In this document: positions 25,659 to 33,790 of the stretch, piece by piece
Layout: the number at the start of each line of letters is the position of its first letter
Numbering within the stretch: the stretch's first letter is position 1
Origin: Treponema sp.
GTDB taxonomy: Bacteria > Spirochaetota > Spirochaetia > Treponematales > Treponemataceae
DNA: 38,855 nt
Direction: 5' to 3'
Assembly (NCBI GenBank): GCA_017549025.1
Contig: JAFYWB010000065.1
Location: forward strand, 1 to 38,855
Notes under the pieces: generated by a model
Databases searched by the model: none
What the model saw: only the letters and a program-made list of their open reading frames with translations
Told to the model about the DNA's origin: nothing
Position numbers and translations under genes: made by a program

Positions 25659-27797
25659 ATGCTGGAAAAACTACGTCAGGAACTTAATCAAGAACAATTT
25701 GAAGCTGTCACCACCACCGAAGGCCCCCTGCTGATTATTGCAGGAGCAGGAAGTGGCAAAACTCGAGTTATTACCTATCGCATTGCCCACATGCTAGAAA
25801 AGGGAATTCCTCAAAGTCAGATTCTGGCCCTTACCTTTACCAATAAGGCGGCACGGGAGATGGAGGAGCGAATCAAGGAAAAGACGGGAAAAAAGCTCCA
25901 AAATCTTACGGTCTCCACCTTTCATGCCTTTGGAGTAAAGGTGCTACGACAAGATATTGAACGATTAGGCTGGAGAACTAACTTTTCCATCTACGATGAC
26001 ACAGACAGAAACCAGCTTATTAAAGAAACAGGACGAGAGCTGGGTTTTACCTCAGATGCACTAGATGTGTATGCGGTGGGAAACCTTTTTTCTAACATTA
26101 AAACAGGACGGTGGACCTGGGATAATCCCAATCCCAAGCTGCGGGGAAATGTGCAGTACCAGCAGCTCTATGAGGAATACCAGAAGGGCTTGCAGCTGTA
26201 CAATGCGGTGGACTTTGACGACCTGATTACCCTTCCTATTCGCCTCTTTCGGGAGCATCCTGATGTGCTAGAGCAGTATCGAAATCGCTACAAGTACATT
26301 ATGGTGGACGAATTTCAGGACACCTCTATTCAGCAATATCAGATGATGCACCTTTTGGCGGATCAAAATGTGGCGGTGGTTGGAGATGACGACCAATCCA
26401 TTTATTCTTGGCGGGGAGCCAACTACGAAAATATCCGCATGTTTGAACGGGACTTTCCTCAGGTAAAGGAAATCCGCTTGGAGCAAAACTACCGCTCCAC
26501 AGAAACTATTTTGGCGGCTGCCAACGGCGTTATCTCCCATAACACCAACCGCAAGGACAAGGCTCTGTGGTCCGGCAACGGTTCTGGCCGCCCCATTGAG
26601 GTCTTTTTGCCAGAAAACGAGGCAGCAGAGGCAGACTTTATTGCAGAGGCCATTCAGGGAATCTGCATGTCGGAAAAACGAAGCTACGACGATTTTGGGG
26701 TGCTGATGCGAGCCAACACTCAAAGCCGTGCCATTGAAGAAGCCTTTTTGGCGGCCAACATTCCCTACACCATCAGCGGTGGCTCAAGCTTTTTCCAGCG
26801 GAAAGAAATTAAGGACGTTATCAGCTACCTTCGAGTTTGTGCCAACCATGACGACGACATCAATCTGCTGCGTATCCTGAACACCCCCCGACGTGGCATT
26901 GGACGAAAAACCTTGGAAACCTTGAATGAGCTGGCTCGAGAGCATAATTGCTCTCTCTGGCAGGCTATTTCCAAAGCCTTGCACATGGAAGGCATTGAGT
27001 GCCGAAAAAAAGAGGCTGAGGAAGAAGATACACTGGAGGAACAAGAAGAGGAATTCCAGCTGATGACCTTAGAGCCTCTTTGTGACGATGAAGATGCAGG
27101 CTTGGGCATAAACAAGAAGACACTGGTGGAACTGGCTTCCTTTGTGGAGCTGATTTCCCGCTGGAGGAGCACCTTGCTTTCTGGTCATGGCTTGGCAAAG
27201 AAGGTGCGAGACATGATTCAGGAAATCAACTATTGGGATTACCTTATTAGTGAGTACCAGAAAAACGAAAAGGCTGCCCGCTTCAAGTTCTTGAACATCG
27301 AAAGCCTCTTGCAATCTCTGGAAAGCTGGGAGCATGGAGAAATTGCCAGTGGCGGAGACCCCAGTTTGTTCACCTATTTGAACCGTATTACCCTTTTGTC
27401 TCGGGACGACATGGAGGATGATTCATTTAAGGGAAAGGTAAACCTGATGACTATCCACGCTTCCAAGGGCTTGGAATTTCCTGTGGTGTTTATTGCGGGG
27501 GCGGAGGATGGAATTATTCCCCATGCACGAAGTATAGAAGAAAGTGAAGAAAATATTGAAGAAGAACGGCGGCTTTTCTACGTGGCAATTACACGAGCCC
27601 AGCACAAGCTGTTTATTTCTGCCTGTCGTCGTCGCAAAAAGATGCAGGCTGTGGTAGAGGCTGACCCCTCCCGCTTTTTAGACGAGATTCCCCCAGAGCT
27701 GGTGGAATACCACGAGCCAGCTGCAGTGGTAGATACAGAAACCGCCAAGAACATGATGGCGTCCTTGGCGGCAATGTTTCCACGAAAAAGGTGCTAA
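25659..27797 (+). CDS. pcrA: UvrD/PcrA-type superfamily 1 DNA helicase
   Basis: 712 aa from the ATG at 25659; a longer frame from 25614 runs over the promoter and adds residues unlike the family. SF1A motifs in order: Q motif LNQEQFEAV, motif I AGAGSGKT (28-35), Ia LTFTNKAAREM, II VDEFQD, III VVGDDDQSIYSWRGA, IV region LEQNYRS, V MTIHASKGLEFPVVFI, VI EERRLFYVAITRA. It unwinds DNA 3'-5' in repair and replication restart. Its stop codon is immediately followed by the stop of the convergent symporter gene. There is no Shine-Dalgarno sequence before the start. Confidence 0.93.
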   Translation: MLEKLRQELNQEQFEAVTTTEGPLLIIAGAGSGKTRVITYRIAHMLEKGIPQSQILALTFTNKAAREMEERIKEKTGKKLQNLTVSTFHAFGVKVLRQDIERLGWRTNFSIYDDTDRNQLIKETGRELGFTSDALDVYAVGNLFSNIKTGRWTWDNPNPKLRGNVQYQQLYEEYQKGLQLYNAVDFDDLITLPIRLFREHPDVLEQYRNRYKYIMVDEFQDTSIQQYQMMHLLADQNVAVVGDDDQSIYSWRGANYENIRMFERDFPQVKEIRLEQNYRSTETILAAANGVISHNTNRKDKALWSGNGSGRPIEVFLPENEAAEADFIAEAIQGICMSEKRSYDDFGVLMRANTQSRAIEEAFLAANIPYTISGGSSFFQRKEIKDVISYLRVCANHDDDINLLRILNTPRRGIGRKTLETLNELAREHNCSLWQAISKALHMEGIECRKKEAEEEDTLEEQEEEFQLMTLEPLCDDEDAGLGINKKTLVELASFVELISRWRSTLLSGHGLAKKVRDMIQEINYWDYLISEYQKNEKAARFKFLNIESLLQSLESWEHGEIASGGDPSLFTYLNRITLLSRDDMEDDSFKGKVNLMTIHASKGLEFPVVFIAGAEDGIIPHARSIEESEENIEEERRLFYVAITRAQHKLFISACRRRKKMQAVVEADPSRFLDEIPPELVEYHEPAAVVDTETAKNMMASLAAMFPRKRC

Positions 27798-29237
27798 CTA
27801 CTCTTCCTCAGACTCAAAGGTGGGGAAGCGAGTAAGGTAATCCTTGGTGTGGCGGGCTACAAGTCCGCTGAGCACAATCAGGGAGATACAGTTGGGAATG
27901 GCCATAAGACCGTTGGTGATGTCGGCAATAGTCCATACGGCACTAACGGTCATGTAAGGACCAATGGCGATTGCTACAATGTACAGCAGACGGAATGCGC
28001 CAACAGCCTTCATGTGGCCATTGGTCAAGTATTCCAAGCAGCGTTCGCTGTAGTAGTCCCAACCCAAAATTGTAGTAAAGGCAAAGAATACAAGACAGAG
28101 CATCAGCAGGAACTGAACGCTTTGGCCGTCACCACCCAGCACCTTGGAGAAGGCGGCGGTAGTCAGCACAACACCCTTCAGCTCAGGGTTGCCCCAAATG
28201 CCTTCACCTGCAATAACAATGGAAAGACCAGTCATGGTACAGATAATCAGTGTGTCGATAACGGTACCAGTCATGCTTACCAAGCCCTGCTCCACAGGAT
28301 CCTTCATCTGGGCGGAACAGGCAGCGATGGGAGCAGAACCAAGTCCAGCTTCGTTGGAGAAAATACCACGAGCAACACCCTTCTGCATGGCATCAGTCAT
28401 CTGCTTCATCACAAATCCCATGGCACCACCAGCAACGGCGCTCATACCAAAGGCACTCTGGAAGATGGTAGCAAAGGCGGCAGGAATCTTGGTGGCGTTC
28501 ATTACCACTACACTCATTCCCAAGAACACGTAGAGAGCAGCCATAAAGGGAACTACAACCTCGGAAACCTTGGCAATACGCTTAAGACCACCAAGAATTA
28601 CCAGGGCAGCACAAATGGTTACAATGGCACCACCAATAACTGTTGCCCAAGAATAATCAATTCCCATAAGATTGAAGGCAATATTGCTATTGCTTGGGTC
28701 AAAGGCGTTGTTGATGGCACTGGTAATACCGTTAATCTGGGTCATGGTACCAATACCCAAGATTCCGGCACAAACGCCAAAGATGGCAAAGAGCTTGGCA
28801 AGCCACTTCCACTTGGCACCCATTCCCTTTTCTATAGTATAGAAAGGACCACCCAAAATATGACCATCTTCCTTTACTTCACGGTACTTACAGGCAAGCA
28901 TACACTCAGCGAATTTAGTGGCAGTACCAAGAATGGCTGCAATCCACATCCAGAACAAGGCTCCCGGACCTCCTGCAGAAATGGCGGTGGCAACACCAAC
29001 GATATTACCAGTACCAATGGTGGCAGAAAGGGCAGTACACAGGGCTGCAAAGGCTGAAACTTCACCTTCTTCCCCTTCCCGCTTGCGGAAAATGGAGCGG
29101 AATCCACGCTTCAGCTGAGTAAACTGAAGACAGCGGAGACGAATGGTCAAGATGAGACCAGTAACCAGAATCAAGACGATGGTGGGAATTCCCCAAACAA
29201 CATCGTTGATAGAAGAGAGAATTGAATCAAAAGTCAT
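27798..29237 (-). CDS. AGCS family alanine/glycine:Na+ symporter
   Basis: 479 aa integral membrane transporter with about eleven hydrophobic helices. Family signatures: SATIGTGNIVGVATAISAGGPGALFWMW near the N-terminus, GGPFYTIEKGMG, and GIFSNEAGLGSAPIAAC in the middle. It imports alanine or glycine with Na+. AGGA lies 8 nt before the ATG. The leader carries a glycine riboswitch and a terminator, supporting glycine as substrate or signal. Confidence 0.95.
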   Translation of the reverse strand: MTFDSILSSINDVVWGIPTIVLILVTGLILTIRLRCLQFTQLKRGFRSIFRKREGEEGEVSAFAALCTALSATIGTGNIVGVATAISAGGPGALFWMWIAAILGTATKFAECMLACKYREVKEDGHILGGPFYTIEKGMGAKWKWLAKLFAIFGVCAGILGIGTMTQINGITSAINNAFDPSNSNIAFNLMGIDYSWATVIGGAIVTICAALVILGGLKRIAKVSEVVVPFMAALYVFLGMSVVVMNATKIPAAFATIFQSAFGMSAVAGGAMGFVMKQMTDAMQKGVARGIFSNEAGLGSAPIAACSAQMKDPVEQGLVSMTGTVIDTLIICTMTGLSIVIAGEGIWGNPELKGVVLTTAAFSKVLGGDGQSVQFLLMLCLVFFAFTTILGWDYYSERCLEYLTNGHMKAVGAFRLLYIVAIAIGPYMTVSAVWTIADITNGLMAIPNCISLIVLSGLVARHTKDYLTRFPTFESEEE

Positions 29238-29266
29238 GTCAATTCCTACGGGAGCAATGTCCCTTT

Positions 29267-29313
29267 AAAAAAAGATAAGAGCCGTACCTTCCATATGGAC
29301 TGTAACTGGCTCT
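29267..29313 (-). terminator. Riboswitch-controlled terminator before the symporter
   Basis: On the minus strand AGAGCC (29308-29313) pairs with GGCTCT (29278-29283). Inner helices form around the self-complementary TCCATATGGA, and T's follow at 29267-29273. It ends 30 nt before the symporter start, the usual place for a transcriptional expression platform. Confidence 0.75.
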
Positions 29314-29344
29314 CCAAAGAGTGGTTTGAACAGGTTTTTATTAG

Positions 29345-29438
29345 CTCCGTCCACTTTGCCTGAGATATCGGCTCGAATAGCCTTAACCCTTCGGCGCCCC
29401 AGCCAACTGAAACTCAGCCTTTTGGGAACTCTCCAGAG
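29345..29438 (-). ncRNA. Glycine riboswitch, single aptamer
   Basis: Minus-strand leader of the symporter gene. The conserved aptamer blocks are present in order: CTCTGGAGAG (29429-29438), GCGCCGAAGGG in the middle, ATCTCAGGCAAA, and GGACGGAG at the 3' end. CTCTG and CGGAG close helix P1. Variable helices such as GGCT-ATTCG-AGCC lie between. Only about 30 nt separate the predicted transcript start from the aptamer, so there is no room for a second aptamer upstream. Downstream CTCTTTGGAGAG may act as a helper or switching helix. Glycine riboswitches control glycine cleavage genes and AGCS transporters. Confidence 0.9.
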
Positions 29439-29476
29439 AATCATAACCACAAAACACGTTGCAATTAAGATAATCA

Positions 29477-29505
29477 ATTATAGCACAGTTAGATAAAAAA
29501 AGCAA
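29477..29505 (-). promoter_or_regulatory. Promoter of the riboswitch-symporter transcript
   Basis: TTGCTT (29500-29505), 17 bp and a perfect TATAAT (29477-29482) on the minus strand. Transcription would start near 29470, about 30 nt before the aptamer. Confidence 0.7.
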
Positions 29506-29595
29506 GAAAAAAATAGAAAAACAATTTTTTCCATTTTTTTAGCAATATTAAAATAATAAATTCTCTTATTTTTCTCTAAAATTTCTAAAATAATA

Positions 29596-29624
29596 TTTAC
29601 TTTTATAGAGATATGTGAGATAAT
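29596..29624 (+). promoter_or_regulatory. Candidate promoter of the second chemoreceptor gene
   Basis: TTTACT (29596-29601), 17 bp and GATAAT (29619-29624). The leader would be about 50 nt and carries GGAGG. No sigma-28-type box is seen. The surrounding 29510-29600 is very A/T-rich and otherwise featureless. Confidence 0.5.
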
Positions 29625-29679
29625 GAGAATGAAAAGAGATGAATCGTATCGGTTTTCTTGATTTATTGGAGGTTTTAGT

Positions 29680-31392
29680 ATGAAACAATCTGTTCGTTTT
29701 GCCCTTCTTATTCGGTTTGGAATCCTTGTGGTGCTGACTCTTATTGCAACAGTAATCGGCTTTTTAGGATTACGAAGACTGAACAACGCCAACGACCATT
29801 TGGCTCAGGTTACTGTTCCTGCTCTGCGAGGGGCTGGAGACATCAACATTACTGCATCAGACTTCCGAATTGCAGAACTCCGCTATTTGAATGCTCTTAC
29901 TCCAGATATTCGAGTGAAGTATAAGAATAGATCTGATGAACTTGTGGTACAAATGAAGTCCTATCAGGAAAGCTATACCGCTCTTATAGAAACTTCAGAA
30001 GAAAAGCTTCTGTTCCAGAAGATGCAATCAAAATGGGATGAATATCAAACGGTTCACAAGGAAATTATGGCTATCAGTGCTGACGGTAGCGACGAAGGCA
30101 TCTATCAGGCACGTGTTCTTTTGAATGAATCCACCGACCTGTACGATGAACTTACCGCAGCTTGTGTTGCTCTGGAAGACTACAACGACCAGCTGATGAC
30201 CTTGGCTCAGGATGAAAGTACAAAGATGTACAATGAATCCTCCATTACTATTTCAATTATCTGCTTTGCCAGCGTTATTCTGGCAATAATTATCGCCATC
30301 GCATACAGCAATTCACTCCTTTTCGTTATCAACACTGTTAAGAAGGGACTTACCGACTTGTCAGAAGGTGACTTGACCCTTTCTAGCACCACTGAGGAAG
30401 AGCGCACCAAGTGCTTGAGTCGCAAGGACGAAATGGGAGAAATCGGACACGCTCTGGACAACATGCTACAGCAGCTTACCGAGATTACCGTTGCCATGTT
30501 CACCGCTTCCAACCAGGTTAAGGACGGAGCAACACAAATCAGCGCCACCAGTCAGCAGGTTGCAACTGGAGCTTCTACTCAGGCTGCTTCCACCGAGGAA
30601 ATGTCTTCCACAATGGAAGAGATGGCTGCTAATATCCGCCAGAACGCAGACAATGCTACCAAGACCGACAGCATTTCTCAGCGTACCACTGATGACGGAA
30701 AGCGTGGTGGTGTGGCAGTACAGGAAGCCTTGGTTAACATTCACGACATTGCCCAGAAGATTGGTATTATTGAAGACATTGCAAGCCAGACAAACCTGTT
30801 GGCCTTGAACGCAGCTATTGAAGCAGCCCGTGCTGGTGAAGCAGGAAAGGGATTTGCCGTTGTAGCTAGTGAGGTTCGCAAGCTGGCAGAACGCAGCTCC
30901 GTTGCAGCAGGTGAAATCAGCGAGCTTTCTTCTATCACTGTAAGCTCCGTAGAACAGGCAAACGAGATTGTTTCTGGTGTAGTAAAGAGCATCGAAGAAA
31001 CAAACATGCTGGTGGAAGAAATTGCCACAGCAAGCCGTGAGCAGGATTCTGGAGCTCAGCAGGTAAACAAAGCCATCGTGCAGCTGGATACCATCGTACA
31101 GCAGAATGCAGCAGCTTCCGAGGAATTGGCAGCTATGGCAGAAGAGCTTACCACCCATTCACAGGTACTTTTGGATACCATCAGCTTCTTCAAGCTGGAT
31201 GCAAAAACTATGAAGGCCGCTGGTTTTCAAGCACCATCAGTAGCCGCCAAGAAAAGAAATACTGCAACTTCCCCCGCTCCCGTTCGGCAGGTGAAGGCTA
31301 CAGTAAACACGGTGAAACCAAGCTATGGACAGGGAGCTACTGCTTTCACTCCCAGCGATGATTTCAGCGACATGGACTTTGAAGAATTTTAG
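29680..31392 (+). CDS. Methyl-accepting chemotaxis protein, four-helix-bundle sensor
   Basis: 570 aa. TGGAGG lies 8 nt before the ATG. TM1 at about 8-30, a helical periplasmic domain to about 185 of the 4HB_MCP type, TM2 at about 190-212, a HAMP domain ([15 protein letters not shown]), and a signalling hairpin with tip [20 protein letters not shown] near residues 367-390. After the coiled coil comes a 60-residue flexible linker and an acidic aromatic end (FSDMDFEEF), which may be a docking site for adaptation enzymes, analogous to the NWETF-type tail of enteric receptors. It has no neighbour in the same unit. Confidence 0.95.
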   Translation: MKQSVRFALLIRFGILVVLTLIATVIGFLGLRRLNNANDHLAQVTVPALRGAGDINITASDFRIAELRYLNALTPDIRVKYKNRSDELVVQMKSYQESYTALIETSEEKLLFQKMQSKWDEYQTVHKEIMAISADGSDEGIYQARVLLNESTDLYDELTAACVALEDYNDQLMTLAQDESTKMYNESSITISIICFASVILAIIIAIAYSNSLLFVINTVKKGLTDLSEGDLTLSSTTEEERTKCLSRKDEMGEIGHALDNMLQQLTEITVAMFTASNQVKDGATQISATSQQVATGASTQAASTEEMSSTMEEMAANIRQNADNATKTDSISQRTTDDGKRGGVAVQEALVNIHDIAQKIGIIEDIASQTNLLALNAAIEAARAGEAGKGFAVVASEVRKLAERSSVAAGEISELSSITVSSVEQANEIVSGVVKSIEETNMLVEEIATASREQDSGAQQVNKAIVQLDTIVQQNAAASEELAAMAEELTTHSQVLLDTISFFKLDAKTMKAAGFQAPSVAAKKRNTATSPAPVRQVKATVNTVKPSYGQGATAFTPSDDFSDMDFEEF

Positions 31393-31422
31393 TAGAAACT
31401 AAAATTACATACACACACCCTA

Positions 31423-31460
31423 AGGCTGGCTAGAAGTTTTCTAGTCAGCCTCTTTTTTTT
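31423..31460 (+). terminator. Terminator of the second chemoreceptor gene
   Basis: A 13-bp stem with one G-T pair (31423-31435 with 31439-31451), 3-nt loop, followed by eight T's. Confidence 0.9.
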
Positions 31461-31481
31461 ACTTGCAGGCAATGCCTTACC

Positions 31482-31892
31482 TTATGTACTAGATGGCAAG
31501 GTGGCAAAGTTGAACCGTTCTACAAATCGAACCAGCGCTTGCTGCCGCTCCTCCGTCCAGTCACACTGAAAAACCTCCACGTGGCGACCATTTTTTTGTC
31601 CGTATACGATGAGGTTGTATTCAATTATGTTCCAGATATTGGTGCTTTGTTGATGGCGGGCTTTTAAGGAAACCTCCTCCCGACTGCGAGCCCCGGGACG
31701 AAGAGCATAGATGTTGCATCGATATTTTTTCAGTACAAGATGGTGATAGCCCTTTTGACGCAGCACATTTTCTGCCAGCTCGTCTTCTACTATATCAACA
31801 AAATGACTTCGCTTTCTTATATACATGAGGCTCGGAAAGACAAAGCAAATCAGAGTAAACACCACCAGCATGGGAGCGGTAGGAGTAAGCAT
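31482..31892 (-). CDS. Small single-pass membrane protein, unknown
   Basis: 136 aa. GGAGG is 5 nt before the ATG. One N-terminal TM helix at about 7-24 (MLVVFTLICFVFPSLMYI), then a soluble basic domain of about 110 residues (LVLKKYRCNIYALRPGARS, NIIEYNLIVYGQKNGRHVEVFQCDWTEERQQALVRFVERF) that looks like a mixed alpha/beta fold. No family recognised. It diverges from the Y-family polymerase gene. Confidence 0.7.
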   Translation of the reverse strand: MLTPTAPMLVVFTLICFVFPSLMYIRKRSHFVDIVEDELAENVLRQKGYHHLVLKKYRCNIYALRPGARSREEVSLKARHQQSTNIWNIIEYNLIVYGQKNGRHVEVFQCDWTEERQQALVRFVERFNFATLPSST

Positions 31893-31929
31893 AACAACCT
31901 CCTGTTTATTTCAGTTTCTTCTTTATAAG

Positions 31930-31958
31930 ATTGTATACAGGGTACCATCAGAATGCAA
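31930..31958 (-). promoter_or_regulatory. Candidate promoter of the small membrane-protein gene
   Basis: TTGCAT (31953-31958), 17 bp and TACAAT (31930-31935) on the minus strand. The leader would be about 30 nt with GGAGG. Confidence 0.5.
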
Positions 31959-31980
31959 GTCTCAATCAAATACAATACAT

Positions 31981-32009
31981 TTGACAAGATTATAAATATA
32001 TACTATACT
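31981..32009 (+). promoter_or_regulatory. Promoter of the Y-family polymerase gene, near-leaderless
   Basis: A perfect TTGACA (31981-31986), 17 bp and TATACT (32004-32009), with 9 nt to the ATG at 32019. The predicted leader is only about 2 nt. Confidence 0.7.
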
Positions 32010-32018
32010 AATGTCAAG

Positions 32019-33395
32019 ATGAATACAAACCGAACGTATGCAGCCATAGACCTCAAAAGCTTTTACGCCAGCGTGGAATGTGTGGAGCGGGGACTTGATC
32101 CCATTACCACCTGCCTTGTGGTGGCAGATCCAAGTCGGGGAAAGAACACCATCTGCCTTGCGGTAACTCCAGAATTAAAGAAATACGGATTATCTGGTCG
32201 CTGCAGAATGTTCCAGGTGCTACAAAAGGTAGAAGAAATCAGGAGACAAACAGGAAAAAACCTTGAATATATTGTGGCGCCCCCACGTATGGCCCTGTAC
32301 ATGAAGTATTCTGCCAACATTTTTGGAATATATCTCAAATATTTTTGCCACGAGGATATCCACGTGTACTCCATTGACGAGGTGTTCATCGATTTAACCA
32401 CCTACCTTCCATTGTACAAGCTGGATGGTGAAACTTTATGTCGCACTGTGATTCAGGATGTGTTCAAGACCACAGGCATTACAGCCACGGCGGGCATTGG
32501 ACCCAATCTCTTTCTGTGCAAGGTGGCCATGGATATTATGGCAAAACGGACGCCACCAGATGAATGGGGAGTGAGAATCGCCCAGCTAGATGAAATCAGC
32601 TTTCGCCAGAAATTGTGGAACCATCGTCCTTTGACAGATTTTTGGCGAATTGGCCCAGGCACAGCCCGCCGTTTGGAGAAAAATTGCCTGTTTACCCTAG
32701 GAGATATAGCCCGCCGTTCACTGAATCCAGCGGGAGAACGAAAGCTGTACAAGGTTTTTGGCATTGATGCAGAAATTCTCATTGACCACGCCTGGGGATA
32801 TGAGCCTTGTACCATGGCCCATATTAAAAACTATCGGGCTCAAAACAGAAGTATCGTGTCGGGCCAGGTATTACCCCATCCCTACCCCTTTCAACAGGCA
32901 CGACTGGTGGTTCAAGAAATGACAGAGCTTTTGGCACTGGAAATGATGGAGCAGGAACTGGTGGCCCCGCAATTCAGCTTAGGCATAGGCTACAATGCCT
33001 GCAAAGAAGGTGATGGCTACTGTGGCCCAGTGCGAATTGACCATTACGGCAGGATAGTGCCAAAGTCGGCCCATGGTAATGCCTTTGTAGGAAAACCCTC
33101 CTGCCTTGCTTCCATTATGGTGGCAGCCGTTCTAAATGTTTTTGATAAGATAGTGAATCCCAACCTGCTGGTTCACCGCATTCATATTTGTGCGGTAAAC
33201 GTAATTCCCAAGGCTTCGGTACAACCAGAGCTTTTTGACCAAGAAGAAGTCCTCAAAAAGGAGGATAATCTTCAGTCCACACTGCTGCGGATACAACATA
33301 AATTCGGTAAAAATGCCGTCATCAAGGGCCACGACTTGCAGGAAGGAGGAACCAAGAGAGAACGGAACCAACAGATTGGAGGCCACCGAGCATGA
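32019..33395 (+). CDS. Y-family DNA polymerase (UmuC/DinB-like)
   Basis: 458 aa. The start at 32019 matches the family N-terminus (TYAAIDLKSFYASVECVERGLDP); the upstream frame overlaps the promoter. Catalytic acids: the Asp in AAIDLKSFYAS and the DE pair of YSIDEVFIDL near residue 119. The helix-hairpin-helix region follows (GIGPNLFLCKVAMDIMAKR, FWRIGPGTARRLEK), then the little-finger domain (RSIVSGQVLPHPYPFQQARLVVQEM). Such enzymes copy damaged DNA and are often damage-induced. The build is that of the UmuC-like proteins of Firmicutes, where a small YolD-like gene is a common partner, as found here 150 bp downstream. There is no Shine-Dalgarno sequence. Confidence 0.92.
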   Translation: MNTNRTYAAIDLKSFYASVECVERGLDPITTCLVVADPSRGKNTICLAVTPELKKYGLSGRCRMFQVLQKVEEIRRQTGKNLEYIVAPPRMALYMKYSANIFGIYLKYFCHEDIHVYSIDEVFIDLTTYLPLYKLDGETLCRTVIQDVFKTTGITATAGIGPNLFLCKVAMDIMAKRTPPDEWGVRIAQLDEISFRQKLWNHRPLTDFWRIGPGTARRLEKNCLFTLGDIARRSLNPAGERKLYKVFGIDAEILIDHAWGYEPCTMAHIKNYRAQNRSIVSGQVLPHPYPFQQARLVVQEMTELLALEMMEQELVAPQFSLGIGYNACKEGDGYCGPVRIDHYGRIVPKSAHGNAFVGKPSCLASIMVAAVLNVFDKIVNPNLLVHRIHICAVNVIPKASVQPELFDQEEVLKKEDNLQSTLLRIQHKFGKNAVIKGHDLQEGGTKRERNQQIGGHRA

Positions 33396-33417
33396 GATAT
33401 GAAAAAGAAGGTTTTTA

Positions 33418-33519
33418 TTTTAGCAACAAACTTCTAAAAGTTATAAATAATGGTAAGTTTTAGCAATTTATTTCTAAAAGTTATAAATTATAGCAAGTTT
33501 TAGTAGTATATTGCTAAAA
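33418..33519. repeat. Three palindromes TTTTAG-N10-CTAAAA phased at 40 bp
   Basis: Three 22-bp inverted repeats start at 33418, 33458 and 33498, exactly 40 bp apart. Each begins TTTTAG(C/T)A and ends T(T/G)CTAAAA. Units 1 and 2 are also direct repeats over most of the 40 bp (CTAAAAGTTATAAAT shared). The array fills the 149-bp gap between the polymerase gene and the small gene at 33545. Four-turn phasing places all sites on one face of the helix, as expected for operator or iteron arrays. Confidence 0.85.
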
Positions 33520-33544
33520 CTTTACAAGTATATGGAGGTGGAGC

Positions 33545-33790
33545 ATGAATGAAGCAAAAAATCATGCAGAAAATCATGCAAAAAATCATGATGCAATTAT
33601 CTACACCCACTGGCCCCAAGTGTCTCAGCGGAAAAGGATGCCCTTGGAAATCCGAGCCAAGATATTCATGCCCTTTTCCGCCTTGAAGGGACTTACCCAA
33701 GCGATTCAGCGTCAGGTGCAGACTCAGGAGCAGCTGCAGACTCATCAGTCTGACAGTCACCCCACAAGGCACCCCCCAAATAGGCAGTGA
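33545..33790 (+). CDS. Small YolD-like protein, partner of the Y-family polymerase
   Basis: 81 aa, GGAGG 6 nt before the ATG. The core (DAIIYTHWPQVSQRKRMPLE, then IRAKIFMPFSALKGLTQAI) follows the pattern of small proteins often encoded beside UmuC-like polymerases in Firmicutes (I..L.H.VS..R..MSLE.RA..FAPFAAL.G...AI). The N-terminus carries three near-repeats of NHA(E/K). The last 30 residues are Gln- and His-rich and overlap the convergent gene by 98 bp, so the true extent of conservation probably ends near residue 58. Its function is unknown; a role with the polymerase is inferred from position. Confidence 0.65.
   Translation: MNEAKNHAENHAKNHDAIIYTHWPQVSQRKRMPLEIRAKIFMPFSALKGLTQAIQRQVQTQEQLQTHQSDSHPTRHPPNRQ
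33556..33591 (+). repeat. Triple 12-bp in-frame repeat
   Basis: Three tandem 12-mers (AAAAAATCATGC, AGAAAATCATGC, AAAAAATCATGA) inside the start of the YolD-like gene. They encode the repeated Lys/Glu-Asn-His-Ala tetrapeptide. This kind of array can change copy number in frame. Confidence 0.75.

Noticed and set aside
27849-29057. 402-codon plus-strand open frame
   Set aside because: It is antisense to the AGCS symporter, and its composition (His, Asn, Gly, Thr runs) is that of a shadow frame.
29265-29477. 70-codon minus-strand open frame before the symporter
   Set aside because: It lies over the glycine riboswitch and terminator, its first start codon overlaps the -10 box, and no ribosome site precedes the next ATG. 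The conserved bases are explained by the RNA.
30466-31158. 230-codon minus-strand open frame
   Set aside because: Antisense shadow of the conserved signalling domain of the second chemoreceptor; Cys/Ser/Leu-rich composition.
33392-33463. 23-codon frame overlapping the polymerase stop
   Set aside because: Very short, with GGAGG 10 nt upstream but no recognisable protein. It ends inside the palindromic array, so the DNA repeats explain the sequence better.
33396-33540. CRISPR array
   Set aside because: The 40-bp periodic repeat is made of palindromes with variable centres and no uniform repeat-spacer pattern; there are only three units and no cas genes.
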